64,000 bases of DNA from Alistipes sp. (GTDB lineage: Bacteria > Bacillota > Clostridia > Oscillospirales > Ruminococcaceae): contig JAMPAJ010000001.1 in the NCBI GenBank assembly GCA_023667265.1, forward strand, positions 58,059-122,058, read 5' to 3'. Of the stretch, positions 8,013 through 16,961 are shown one piece after another; the first letter of the stretch is position 1, and each line of letters begins with the position of its first letter. Position numbers and translations under genes: made by a program. The notes beneath the pieces are model-generated. The model made no database searches, was not told where the DNA came from, and worked only from the letters and a program-made list of their open reading frames with translations.

Positions 8013-10628
8013 GTGGAAATCGACAGAAGTAAAATTTCACCTATGATGAAGCAGTATTTTGAGGTCAAGGATAAGTATAAGGATTGTATTCTCTTCTTCC
8101 GGCTGGGAGATTTCTATGAGATGTTCTTCGACGACGCTATCGTTGTTTCAAAGGCACTTGAGCTTACGCTTACGGGACGCGACTGTGGTCTGGAGGAGCG
8201 TGCGCCCATGTGCGGCGTTCCTTATCATGCGGCTGATATGTACATCAAACGCCTCATTGACCTTGGAAAAAAGGTTGCGGTGTGCGAGCAGATGACAGAC
8301 CCGGCTGAGACAAAGGGCATCGTCGTCAGGGACGTTATCCGGGTCGTTACTCCGGGTACTCTTACCGAATCGAGTATGCTGGACGATGGCAGAAACAATT
8401 ATATTTGCAGTATTTTTTACGATGAAAGCAATAAGACCTGCGGCGTCGCTTCGGCGGATATTTCCACCGGAGAGGCTGACCTGAGCCTTTTCGAGGGCAA
8501 GAATGCGGAGGCAGGCGTGATAAACGAGCTTTCGCGCTGTCAGCCGGCAGAAATAATATTCCCGGACAGCTTTCTCTCAATGAAAGCTGTTGCGGACTTC
8601 ATCAAGGTTCGGCTGAGCTGTGCCGTGACTCTCCGGGACAACGAGTGCTTCGATACCCGAAAAAACAGCGGCATAGTCTGTGAAATTTTCGGGGTGAAGT
8701 CTGTTGCCGAGCTGGGCGTTACCGAGGACGGCGCGGACTGTGCAGCACTGTGCGGACTTTTCGATTATATCCGCGAGACCCAAAAAACCTCAGTTTCCGG
8801 CTTTACCTCACTTAATTTGCTTAACGGCGAGGCTTTCATGGGACTCGATCTCAATGCCCGGCGGAATCTGGAGCTTACGGAAACTCTTCGGAACAAGGAG
8901 AAAAAGGGCAGCCTGCTGTGGGTGCTGGATTCCACGAAGACATCTATGGGCAGGCGTATGCTTAAAAACTGGATAGAGCAGCCGCTGAAAAGTCCGGCAA
9001 AGATCATCGAACGCCTTGACGCCGTGGAGGCGCTGTATAAAAAGAGCGTCGTGCTGTCGGATATTTCCGCTCTGCTGGACAGGACGTTCGATCTTGAACG
9101 TCTTATGACGAAGATCATGTACAAGACCGCAAATCCCAGAGATGTGAAGTCTCTTTCCGCAACGGCTGTGCAGCTTCCGCTTCTGAAAAAGGAGCTGGAG
9201 AAGCTGACTGATTCAAAGCTGCTTGCCAGGTACAACAGCGAGATCTCCGACCTTGGAGAGATCGTCCGGCTCGTTGAGAACGCCATAATGGACGAGCCTC
9301 CTGTTTCCGTCAAGGACGGCGGTGTCATCAAGGACGGCTTCAATAAGGAGCTTGACGAGCTGCGGCACATTATGGGACACGGCAGGGAAATAATCGACGG
9401 CATCGAGCAGAGAGAACGCGAAAATACGGGCATCAAGAACCTGAAAATCGGCTTTAACCGGGTTTTCGGCTATTATCTTGAGGTAACGCGCTCATATTAC
9501 GACCTTATTCCCGAGGGGTGGATACGGAAGCAGACCCTTGCAAATGCGGAGCGTTTTATAACCGAGGAGCTGAAAAATGCCGAGAATACCATTCTCGGAG
9601 CGAAGGATAAGGCGCTTAGCCTTGAGGCGGAGATCTTTGCGGAGGTCAGAGATTTTTTGGCTACAAAGCTTGCCTCGGTACAGCAGACAGCCTCTGCCGT
9701 TGCGGCGGTGGATGTGCTCTGCTCCTTTGCGGACACGTCGCTGCGGAATATGTACGTGAAGCCGGATATCTCCATTGACGGCGCTATCGACATAATGGGC
9801 GGCAGACACCCGGTCGTGGAGCTTATGCTGAACGACGAAATGTTCGTGCCAAACGATACATACATCGACACAAGATCAAACCGTATGTCCATCATCACAG
9901 GACCGAATATGTCCGGTAAATCCACATATATGCGCCAGACGGCGTTAATTGTGCTCATGGCGCAGATCGGCTGCTTCGTTCCGGCGGATTCGGCGAAGAT
10001 CTCGGTCGTGGACAAAATTTTCACAAGAGTTGGAGCTTCCGACGACCTTACCGCCGGACAGTCAACCTTCATGGTAGAGATGAGCGAGGTCGCGGACATT
10101 CTGAAAAACGCCACCCCCGACAGCCTTGTTATCCTCGACGAGGTGGGCCGCGGAACCTCTACCTTTGACGGCGTGAGCATCGCGCGGGCTGTGGCGGAGC
10201 ATATCTGTACAAACCGGAAGCTGGGATGCAAGACTCTCTTTGCAACGCATTATCATGAGCTTATAGGGCTGGAGGACGAGATCGAGGGCGTGCGGAATTT
10301 CAGCATTGCCGTAAACAAGCACGGCGGAACGATACGTTTTCTGCGTAAGATAGTTCCCGGCGGAGTTGACGAAAGCTACGGCGTTGACGTTGCAAAGCTT
10401 GCAGGACTGCCGCAGAAGGTCATAGACAGGGCGAGAACGCTGCTCGGGGAAATGGAGGAGGCTCACCGGACGGAAAAGCCGGAAAGAGCTCAGGAGTCCG
10501 GGCAGATGAGCTTCGGCGGAGCAAGCCGTGAGGACGCTCTTGCCATGCTTGAGCGTACAAACATAGACGAGCTGACAGACAGCGAATGCCGCGAGCTTCT
10601 CAGGGATATGGCGGCAATGCTGGAATAA
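8013..10628 (+). CDS. mutS: DNA mismatch repair protein MutS
   Basis: MutS recognises base mismatches and small loops and recruits MutL. The start is GTG at 8013, with AAAGGAG ending 8 bases upstream. The N-terminal mismatch-binding domain carries the Phe-X-Glu motif (GDFYEMF). The connector, lever and clamp regions follow. The C-terminal ATPase has Walker A GPNMSGKS near residue 630, Walker B ILDEVGRGTST near 707 and the FATHYHEL box. At 871 residues it is full length for the MutS1 family, and its C-terminal tail should allow clamp and MutL contacts. The mutS-unknown-mutL order and close spacing indicate one transcription unit. Confidence 0.97.
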   Translation: MEIDRSKISPMMKQYFEVKDKYKDCILFFRLGDFYEMFFDDAIVVSKALELTLTGRDCGLEERAPMCGVPYHAADMYIKRLIDLGKKVAVCEQMTDPAETKGIVVRDVIRVVTPGTLTESSMLDDGRNNYICSIFYDESNKTCGVASADISTGEADLSLFEGKNAEAGVINELSRCQPAEIIFPDSFLSMKAVADFIKVRLSCAVTLRDNECFDTRKNSGIVCEIFGVKSVAELGVTEDGADCAALCGLFDYIRETQKTSVSGFTSLNLLNGEAFMGLDLNARRNLELTETLRNKEKKGSLLWVLDSTKTSMGRRMLKNWIEQPLKSPAKIIERLDAVEALYKKSVVLSDISALLDRTFDLERLMTKIMYKTANPRDVKSLSATAVQLPLLKKELEKLTDSKLLARYNSEISDLGEIVRLVENAIMDEPPVSVKDGGVIKDGFNKELDELRHIMGHGREIIDGIEQRERENTGIKNLKIGFNRVFGYYLEVTRSYYDLIPEGWIRKQTLANAERFITEELKNAENTILGAKDKALSLEAEIFAEVRDFLATKLASVQQTASAVAAVDVLCSFADTSLRNMYVKPDISIDGAIDIMGGRHPVVELMLNDEMFVPNDTYIDTRSNRMSIITGPNMSGKSTYMRQTALIVLMAQIGCFVPADSAKISVVDKIFTRVGASDDLTAGQSTFMVEMSEVADILKNATPDSLVILDEVGRGTSTFDGVSIARAVAEHICTNRKLGCKTLFATHYHELIGLEDEIEGVRNFSIAVNKHGGTIRFLRKIVPGGVDESYGVDVAKLAGLPQKVIDRARTLLGEMEEAHRTEKPERAQESGQMSFGGASREDALAMLERTNIDELTDSECRELLRDMAAMLE

Positions 10629-10665
10629 GAACAAGTTCTAAGAATCTGAACAGGAGGAAAATAAA

Positions 10666-11094
10666 ATGGCAAAATTCAATCAACAGAACATGATGATATA
10701 TCTTATGGCGCTGGCTCAGGGTGAGCAGTTCTGGCATCCTATTTACTGCGGATTCGGCGGACAGGTCGCTTTATCGACCTCAGCTCTCAACAATACGTAT
10801 GGTTACGCAGGTATAACCTCCGACAACCGACTTATCTATGTGAAATTCAATATGCTTGGTACGCAGGTGGAAAACGGCTCGCTGTGGCTGGAGAATATGA
10901 CTTCGATAAAATTCTCGAAATTCATGAGGATGCACACCATAAAAATGACCTTCGACCAGGACGGCAAAACGAAAAAGCTGAAGATCAAGGCAAATGAGGT
11001 AGTCCACGGCACGGATCTCACAATGCAGGAGACGAATCTGAAAATGTTCATGGATGTTCTGAAAAAGTATGGAGATATGTATGGGAGGATATAA
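10666..11094 (+). CDS. Unknown 142-residue protein between mutS and mutL
   Basis: I do not recognise this protein. It has no signal peptide or membrane segment. It starts with a polar helix (MAKFNQQNMMIYLMALAQGE), then a series of short beta strands with small loops (GYAGITSDNRLIYVKF, SIKFSKFMRMHTIKMTF) and a final helix, an order reminiscent of a pleckstrin-homology-like barrel; that is only a fold guess. An AGGAGGAAAA ribosome site precedes the ATG, and the stop overlaps the mutL start by one base (TAATG), so mutL translation is probably coupled to it. Its place inside the mismatch-repair cluster makes a link to MutS/MutL function or dosage possible but unproven. Confidence 0.75.
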   Translation: MAKFNQQNMMIYLMALAQGEQFWHPIYCGFGGQVALSTSALNNTYGYAGITSDNRLIYVKFNMLGTQVENGSLWLENMTSIKFSKFMRMHTIKMTFDQDGKTKKLKIKANEVVHGTDLTMQETNLKMFMDVLKKYGDMYGRI

Positions 11095-13106
11095 TGCCGG
11101 CAATTAACATACTCAGCAAGGAAATATCGGAGCTTATAGCCGCAGGAGAGGTGATAGAGCGTCCCTCCTCTGTGGTCAAGGAGCTTGTGGAAAATTCAAT
11201 AGATTCCGGGGCGCGGCACATTACCGTTGAGATAAAAAACGGCGGCTCGACTTATATCCGCGTCACCGACGACGGCTGCGGAATGGCGTTCGAGGACGTT
11301 CCGAAGGCGTTTCTTCGTCATGCCACCAGCAAGATAGTCACCAAAAACGACCTGGACAATATTTTCACACTGGGCTTCCGGGGAGAGGCTCTTGCATCCA
11401 TATGCGCAGTCTCGCGGGTGGAGATAATGACGAAGCAGAAAAACGAGACCTACGGCACGCTCTATAGGATCGAGGGAGGAAATGAAATTTCCCACGAAAA
11501 AAGCGGCTGTCCGGACGGTACTACCATAATGATACGCGATATTTTCTACAATGTTCCGGCAAGGGCAAAGTTCCTGAAAAAGGACGTTACCGAAGCAAAT
11601 GCTGTCAGCAATATAGTTCAGAAGATCACCCTGTCCCACCCGGAGACGGCGATAAAAGTGGTTCGCGACAACCGTGTGGAGTTCAATTCTGCCGGGGACG
11701 GTGAGCTGTTTTCGGCTATATACGCCGTTTTTGGCAAGGATTTTACCCGGGATCTGCTGCCTGTCGATCACGAAGCCGGAGACATAAGGATCAAGGGCTA
11801 TATCGTCAAGCCGCTGTACTCCAAGTTCAACCGCTCGTTCCAGAATTTTTTCATCAACGGCAGATATGTAAAGTCCCGGCTCTGCTCGGCTGCGGTGGAG
11901 AACGCCTATGAAAATATGCTCATGACGGGCCGTTTTCCAGCCTGCGTGCTGATGATAGAAATGACGCCCTCGATGCTTGACGTAAATATACATCCTGCAA
12001 AGGCGGAGGTGCGCTTCATAGACGAAAAATCCGTTTCCGACGCCATTTTCTTTGCGGTAAAAAACGCCTTTATAAAGGGCGGACTCCTCTACGAGTTCGA
12101 CACAAAGCAGCCACGGGACTGGTCGAAGCACGACGAGGAGGTCGGCGCTATCCAGCAGGAGTTCATGTTCACGCCGATTTCCTCAATTACCGAAAGAGAA
12201 GCGGAAATGGCGCGTCAGCGTCAGCGCAGGGAGGAATCGGCTGCTGCGGAGGACAGGCGTATCCAGGAAAAGCTGGACGAGCTGGAGAGAATGGGCGTTT
12301 TCGACGACCCGGCAGAGGCGAAGGATGCTCCTGAGCCTGCACAGGAGAAGCCCTTGTATGCTCCGCCTCATGAGCCCGCGGCTGCGACCGAGCCTGTGTC
12401 CCTGGAGCAGTCTGTTGAAACGGTTGAAAAGCAGGAGGAGACTGTTCCGGGATTCCGTTATATAACCGGAGATTCGTTTGCGGCTCAGCTGCAGCCTGCC
12501 GCAGTTCAGCCAGATCCCGAGCCGATACGCAGCGAAAAGCCCGAAATAAAGGTCATCGGCGAAGCGTTCGGACTTTATATCATCGTAGAGCACGAGGGCA
12601 GAATGGTTATGATAGACAAGCACGCCGCCCATGAAAGAATAATCTTCGAGCAGCTGAAAAGCCGGAATTGCCGTCAATACAGCCAGAAGCTGCTTGTCGG
12701 CGTGAAGCAGCTCCTCACCTCGGAGGAGATCGACGCTCTGGAAAATAATACTGAGCTGCTGGAGGATATGGGCTTCGTCTTTGATTTTTCGGAAAGGCCC
12801 TATGTTACGGCAACTGCGCTTCCTACCTTTGTCATGGATCTGAATGCGGAGGAGATAATCAGCGAGGTGGCGAATAATCTGCGTATGCATAAGCAGAATC
12901 CCCAGTCCGGCGCCCTTGACGATATGCTTCACACCGTCGCGTGCAAGGCGGCTATAAAGGCAAACGACAAGAACAGTCCGGAGGAGATGCTCGCCCTTGC
13001 GGAGCAGGTATTTTCTGACGAAAAGATACGTCACTGTCCCCATGGCAGACCCGTCATGTTCACCATGACAAAAAGCAGTATAGATCATCAGTTCAAGAGG
13101 ACGTGA
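11094..13106 (+). CDS. mutL: DNA mismatch repair endonuclease MutL
   Basis: MutL couples mismatch recognition to strand incision. The N-terminal GHKL ATPase shows ELVENSIDSGA, DDGCGM and GFRGEALASI. The linker (about 345-470) is charged and Pro/Glu/Ala-rich. The C-terminal domain contains DKHAAHERIIFE (Asp508 to Glu519), matching the DQHA(X)2E(X)4E metal-binding endonuclease motif with Lys for Gln, and further ACKAAIKA and CPHGRP motifs. The enzyme should therefore nick DNA itself, as expected for a bacterium without MutH. It overlaps the upstream unknown gene by one base and is followed closely by miaA. Confidence 0.97.
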   Translation: MPAINILSKEISELIAAGEVIERPSSVVKELVENSIDSGARHITVEIKNGGSTYIRVTDDGCGMAFEDVPKAFLRHATSKIVTKNDLDNIFTLGFRGEALASICAVSRVEIMTKQKNETYGTLYRIEGGNEISHEKSGCPDGTTIMIRDIFYNVPARAKFLKKDVTEANAVSNIVQKITLSHPETAIKVVRDNRVEFNSAGDGELFSAIYAVFGKDFTRDLLPVDHEAGDIRIKGYIVKPLYSKFNRSFQNFFINGRYVKSRLCSAAVENAYENMLMTGRFPACVLMIEMTPSMLDVNIHPAKAEVRFIDEKSVSDAIFFAVKNAFIKGGLLYEFDTKQPRDWSKHDEEVGAIQQEFMFTPISSITEREAEMARQRQRREESAAAEDRRIQEKLDELERMGVFDDPAEAKDAPEPAQEKPLYAPPHEPAAATEPVSLEQSVETVEKQEETVPGFRYITGDSFAAQLQPAAVQPDPEPIRSEKPEIKVIGEAFGLYIIVEHEGRMVMIDKHAAHERIIFEQLKSRNCRQYSQKLLVGVKQLLTSEEIDALENNTELLEDMGFVFDFSERPYVTATALPTFVMDLNAEEIISEVANNLRMHKQNPQSGALDDMLHTVACKAAIKANDKNSPEEMLALAEQVFSDEKIRHCPHGRPVMFTMTKSSIDHQFKRT

Positions 13107-13119
13107 GCGAGGTGGAAGT

Positions 13120-14061
13120 ATGGCAAAACCGAAGATTTTAGCTGTCTGCGGACCTACGGCAAGCGGTAAGACCTGGCTTGGAGTCCAGCTTGCCCTGGCG
13201 TATGGCGGAGAGGTCATCTCTGCCGATTCCATGCAGATATATAAGGGAATGGATATAGCCTCCGCAAAGCCGACGGCTGAGGAGATGAAGGGCGTGCCTC
13301 ATCACCTTATAAGCCTTCTCGACCGCGGCACGTCTTTCAGCGCGGCGGACTATGTGACCCTTGCCAACGAGAAGATACGGGACATTTTAAGCCGCGGCAG
13401 GCTGCCCGTTATCGTCGGCGGAACAGGTCTCTACATCGACTCGCTGCTGAATAATGTGAATTTTTCCGAGGCAAAAAGCGACGAGGCATACCGGGAAAGA
13501 CTTTATGGCGTCGCCCGGGAGCAGGGCAATGAGACGCTGTATAAAATGCTGGCAGACGCCGATCCGGAGGCTGCCGCTGCAACTCACATGAACAACCTTG
13601 TCCGGGTCGTCAGGGCGCTGGAGGTCATTCACACTACCGGGCGCAGATTCAGCGAGCTCAAAGCTGAGAGCCGCCTTGTGGAAAGCCCTTACGACTCCGT
13701 CATTATCGGTCTGAACACCTCCGATCGTGCCGTGCTGTACGAGAGAATTGACCGGCGTGTGGACGAAATGGCGGCTGCCGGGCTCGTTGAGGAGGCGCGT
13801 CAGCTATGGCAGGAGGGCGAAATGAAGACCGCCGCCAACGCCATAGGCTATAAGGAGCTTATACCCTATTTTGAAAACGATATGCCGCTGGAGGCTTGCA
13901 TTGATAAAATTAAGCAGGAAACAAGGCGTTATGCCAAGCGTCAGCTGACCTGGTTTAGGAGAAATGACCGTATCGAGTGGATAATTTTTGATGATTTTAG
14001 TGAGAAATGTGAAATTTTAGAAAAATCACAAAAAGCTATAGCAAAATACGGAATAATGTGA
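13120..14061 (+). CDS. miaA: tRNA dimethylallyltransferase
   Basis: MiaA transfers a dimethylallyl group to A37 of tRNAs reading UNN codons, making the i6A substrate of MiaB. The P-loop GPTASGKT lies at residues 9-16, then the ISADSMQIY substrate motif, GGTGLYIDSLL, and the tRNA-contact region TRRYAKRQLTWFRR near the C-terminus. The length of 313 residues is normal. The gene starts 13 bases after mutL (GAGGTGG ribosome site) and an hfq promoter overlaps its stop codon. Confidence 0.96.
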   Translation: MAKPKILAVCGPTASGKTWLGVQLALAYGGEVISADSMQIYKGMDIASAKPTAEEMKGVPHHLISLLDRGTSFSAADYVTLANEKIRDILSRGRLPVIVGGTGLYIDSLLNNVNFSEAKSDEAYRERLYGVAREQGNETLYKMLADADPEAAAATHMNNLVRVVRALEVIHTTGRRFSELKAESRLVESPYDSVIIGLNTSDRAVLYERIDRRVDEMAAAGLVEEARQLWQEGEMKTAANAIGYKELIPYFENDMPLEACIDKIKQETRRYAKRQLTWFRRNDRIEWIIFDDFSEKCEILEKSQKAIAKYGIM

Positions 14062-14074
14062 TATAATGTATAAT
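14059..14074 (+). promoter_or_regulatory. Extended -10 promoter element for hfq
   Basis: TGATATAAT (TGn + TATAAT at 14062-14067) overlaps the TGA stop of miaA, and a second TATAAT follows at 14069-14074. No good -35 is seen, consistent with an extended -10 promoter. It would allow hfq expression independent of the repair operon. Confidence 0.5.
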
Positions 14075-14131
14075 GTGTGTAATTATCTTTAGATGATTGT
14101 ACCAGATAAAGAAAAAGAATGGAGAATGTGT

Positions 14132-14371
14132 ATGAACAAGACGATCAATTTGCAGGATGTTTTCCTCAATCAGTGCCGCAAGGAGAAGATCATGGTAACT
14201 ATTATCCTTACAAACGGATTCCAGTTCAAGGGAATGGTTCGCGGTTTCGACAGCTATGTTACCATTTTCGACTGCGACGGCAAGCAGCAGGTAGTATATA
14301 AACACGCTATCTCGACAATTATTCCGGCAAGACCCGTTTCTATACTTGATACTGCCGAAAAGAGCGAATAA
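14132..14371 (+). CDS. hfq: RNA-binding chaperone Hfq
   Basis: Hfq forms a hexameric Sm-like ring that binds A-rich and U-rich RNA. The frame is open from 14093, but ATG at 14132 with GGAG 7 bases upstream gives the normal N-terminus [14 protein letters not shown]. Sm1 ([21 protein letters not shown]) and Sm2 ending in the YKHAIST box are intact, giving 79 residues. Hfq next to miaA is a widely conserved pairing. Confidence 0.95.
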   Translation: MNKTINLQDVFLNQCRKEKIMVTIILTNGFQFKGMVRGFDSYVTIFDCDGKQQVVYKHAISTIIPARPVSILDTAEKSE

Positions 14372-14384
14372 GCGGTGATGCCGA

Positions 14385-15638
14385 ATGAAGGCCAACAGAT
14401 CCGACAGCGGCATTGCGGTAAAGATACTGCGCAACAGCGTTCTCATCCTCGCCGTTATCGTCTTTGTGAGCATCATCTCCAATTTCCGGAACAAGGCTCC
14501 CGACACGGAGACCGCTCTTTTCTCCGACGCCATTGAGGCAAAGGAGTTCAAGGGCGTATTCATCCGCAGCGAAAAGGTCGTGACCTACAGCGGAGAAGGC
14601 GTACTGAGCTATAATGTTGCCGACGGCGGAAAAACAGGCGGCGGCACGGTTATTGCACAGGTGTATCCCGATGATGAGCAGATCGCACGGAACAGGCAGA
14701 TAGCACAGCTGGAAAAAGAGCTTGCCGTACTGAAAAAAATACAGAATCCCGGAACTCTCGAATCCGCGCAGCCGGCAAGCCTTTCAGAAAATATAGACGA
14801 AAGCTTCCGCAGCATGATATACAGCCGCGATATGAAGGACTATTCCGCGCTGAAAAGCGAGATGGAGGATCTTCTTGTGGAGATGAGCACGTATCAGATC
14901 ATCACGCAGCAGGCCGAAGGCTTCAAACAGCAGATAATCGACATAAACGCGCAGCTTGCGGATCTGCGGTCTGCAGCGGTGTCGCCTTCGGAAACGATCA
15001 GGTCCGACAGCTCCGCCTATTTTGTGAGCTACTGCGACGGCTATGAGGAAGAGCTTACTCCCGAGCGGCTGGACAAGCTTACTGCGGCGGAGATAAACAG
15101 CATAACCGACCGTAAAAGCGATGATCCGACCGTTGTCGGAAAGCTGATAGACGGCTACAGCTGGTATCTCGCAGGAGTTATGGACAATTCGAGAAAGCAG
15201 TACGCCATCGGAGATGCTGTGAAGCTGAGATTCGACTCCTCCAGCGATGTCTACGATGCGGTAATATCAGATATCCGGGATGACGGCGACCCTGCAAAGA
15301 GTATAGTTATAATAGAATGCAGCCGGTTCAGCGAGGAGCTTGTCTCCCACAGAGCCGAAAAATGCGAGCTGATAAAGGGCGAGCATCACGGCCTTAAGGT
15401 TCCGAGAGAGGCTATACGCTTCGTGGAGGAAAAACAGCAGACTACCGGAGAAAACGGCGAGATCGCGGAGGAATCCTCCTCCAGCATCAAGGGTGTGTAT
15501 ATACTGAAGGGCGAACAGAAGCTCTTCAAAAAAATAGATGTTATCTACGAGGGCAGCGATTATGTGCTTTCAGAACCGCACGAGGAGGATTCCTCCTATC
15601 TTGCCCTGTATGACGATATTATGACAGAGGGTGACTGA
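14385..15638 (+). CDS. HlyD-like membrane-anchored protein of the division cluster
   Basis: This 417-residue protein has one N-terminal membrane segment (about residues 13-37, ILRNSVLILAVIVFVSIIS). A beta-hairpin region follows (FIRSEKVVTYSGEGVLSY), then a coiled coil (about 100-190, EKELAVLKK and later stretches), and a return of beta-barrel-like segments around GDAVKLRFDSSSDVYDAVI. That order is the layout of HlyD/membrane-fusion adaptors. No transporter partner is adjacent. Instead it is followed after 5 bases by yggS and the sepF-ylmH-divIVA division genes, a context in which such proteins occur in other Clostridia. An envelope or division role is inferred. Confidence 0.65.
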   Translation: MKANRSDSGIAVKILRNSVLILAVIVFVSIISNFRNKAPDTETALFSDAIEAKEFKGVFIRSEKVVTYSGEGVLSYNVADGGKTGGGTVIAQVYPDDEQIARNRQIAQLEKELAVLKKIQNPGTLESAQPASLSENIDESFRSMIYSRDMKDYSALKSEMEDLLVEMSTYQIITQQAEGFKQQIIDINAQLADLRSAAVSPSETIRSDSSAYFVSYCDGYEEELTPERLDKLTAAEINSITDRKSDDPTVVGKLIDGYSWYLAGVMDNSRKQYAIGDAVKLRFDSSSDVYDAVISDIRDDGDPAKSIVIIECSRFSEELVSHRAEKCELIKGEHHGLKVPREAIRFVEEKQQTTGENGEIAEESSSSIKGVYILKGEQKLFKKIDVIYEGSDYVLSEPHEEDSSYLALYDDIMTEGD

Positions 15639-15643
15639 GCGTA

Positions 15644-16360
15644 ATGGATAACTACAGCGGCGAGTTCGTCAGAAAGAATCTTGAGCAGATAAGGCTGGAT
15701 ATTGCGGATGCCTGTGCACAGTCCGGCAGAAGCGCCGACAGTCTGAGAATAATGGCTGTCACGAAAACAGTGCCGGCGGAAACAGTGAACTGCGTTTTCG
15801 GCATGGGTATTGATCTCATAGGCGAGAACCGGGTGCAGGAGTATCTTTCAAAGAAGGACGCCTATATTTCCGATATTGGCGGAGGAAAATCCCCGGAGGT
15901 ACATTTTATCGGTCATTTACAGACAAATAAGGTCAAGTATATCATTGATGATATGACCATGATACAATCAGTCGACAGCGTAAAGCTGGCACAGGAAATA
16001 AACCGCCTCGCAATTGCCCATAATAAAGTCATGGACATTCTGTGCGAGGTAAATATCGGCGGCGAGGCTTCAAAAAGCGGAGCCTCTCCCGATGACGTCG
16101 CCGCTCTTCTTGAACAGCTTGCCGGAATGGAGGGCATACGGGTAAAGGGTCTTATGACAATACCTCCGCCCTCGGAAAGCGACGTCTTCTTAGGCAGGAT
16201 GGAGGAGCTGTTCAATAAAATAAAGGACAAGAATATAGAGGGCATCGCTATGGACGAGCTTTCCATGGGTATGACCCACGACTACGCCGAGGCTGTAAAG
16301 CATGGTTCGACTATCGTAAGGATAGGCACGGGACTTTTCGGTGCAAGAAATTATTTCTGA
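15644..16360 (+). CDS. YggS/PROSC family pyridoxal-phosphate homeostasis protein
   Basis: This PLP-binding TIM-barrel protein helps buffer free pyridoxal phosphate and is not a known racemase. The lysine of MAVTKTVPAETVNC (around residue 39) is the expected Schiff-base residue. GENRVQEYLSK, HFIGHLQTNKVKY and LSMGMTHDYAEAVKHG are family signatures. The length of 238 residues is typical. It is the ylmE position in the Firmicutes ylmE-sepF-ylmH-divIVA order. The stop lies 74 bases before the preferred sepF start. Confidence 0.93.
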   Translation: MDNYSGEFVRKNLEQIRLDIADACAQSGRSADSLRIMAVTKTVPAETVNCVFGMGIDLIGENRVQEYLSKKDAYISDIGGGKSPEVHFIGHLQTNKVKYIIDDMTMIQSVDSVKLAQEINRLAIAHNKVMDILCEVNIGGEASKSGASPDDVAALLEQLAGMEGIRVKGLMTIPPPSESDVFLGRMEELFNKIKDKNIEGIAMDELSMGMTHDYAEAVKHGSTIVRIGTGLFGARNYF

Positions 16361-16433
16361 AAAATTCGTTTCACGGGCTTTCCGCATTGGCTCTGTGGGA
16401 CTGATAAGCGAATGCGGAGAATGGAGTTATATT

Positions 16434-16961
16434 ATGAAACTGTTTGATACCGTAAAGGATTTCTTTCTGTCGGCTGACGAGGAAGACGAAGAGATAACTG
16501 ATACTCCTGCTCGTGAAAGGAGCGAAAGGAGCGAAAGAACTGAAAGAGGCGACAGAAGCGAAAGAATTGAGAGAGCCGAAAGAAGCCAGCGCTCCAACAG
16601 CCGTTATTCCGATTCAGACGCCGACGAAGAGCAGTTCAGCGACCCTGCAAGAAGAAACAAGGTAGTCAATATCCAGACTACGGCTCAGCTCCAGGTGGTT
16701 CTCGTCAAGCCCTCGGCATTTACCGATGCAAAGCAGATCGCAGACCATCTTATCGCAAAGAAAACGGTAGTTCTGAATCTGGAGACGGCTTCGCCCGAAA
16801 ACAAGAGACGTATCATCGACTTCCTGGTAGGCGTTGCATATGCCAACGGCGGCAGCCTGAAGCCCGTTGCAAACCTCACATACATCATCACACCGTATAA
16901 TGTTGGATTTATAGGAGAAGACCTGGTGGGGGAGCTGGAAAATAACGGCGTATTTATCTGA
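16434..16961 (+). CDS. sepF: Cell division protein SepF
   Basis: SepF anchors FtsZ filaments at the membrane and helps assemble the septum. The frame is open from 16341, but ATG at 16434 with GGAG 7 bases upstream gives the normal start MKLFDTVKDFFLS, an amphipathic membrane-targeting helix. A variable linker (about 20-75) is unusually repetitive and charged, with RSER/RTER/RSQR-type units. The conserved C-terminal DUF552 domain follows, with VVLVKPSAF, DHLIAKKTVVLNLE and a glycine-containing FLVGVAYANGG helix. It overlaps the ylmH start (TGATG). Confidence 0.93.
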   Translation: MKLFDTVKDFFLSADEEDEEITDTPARERSERSERTERGDRSERIERAERSQRSNSRYSDSDADEEQFSDPARRNKVVNIQTTAQLQVVLVKPSAFTDAKQIADHLIAKKTVVLNLETASPENKRRIIDFLVGVAYANGGSLKPVANLTYIITPYNVGFIGEDLVGELENNGVFI

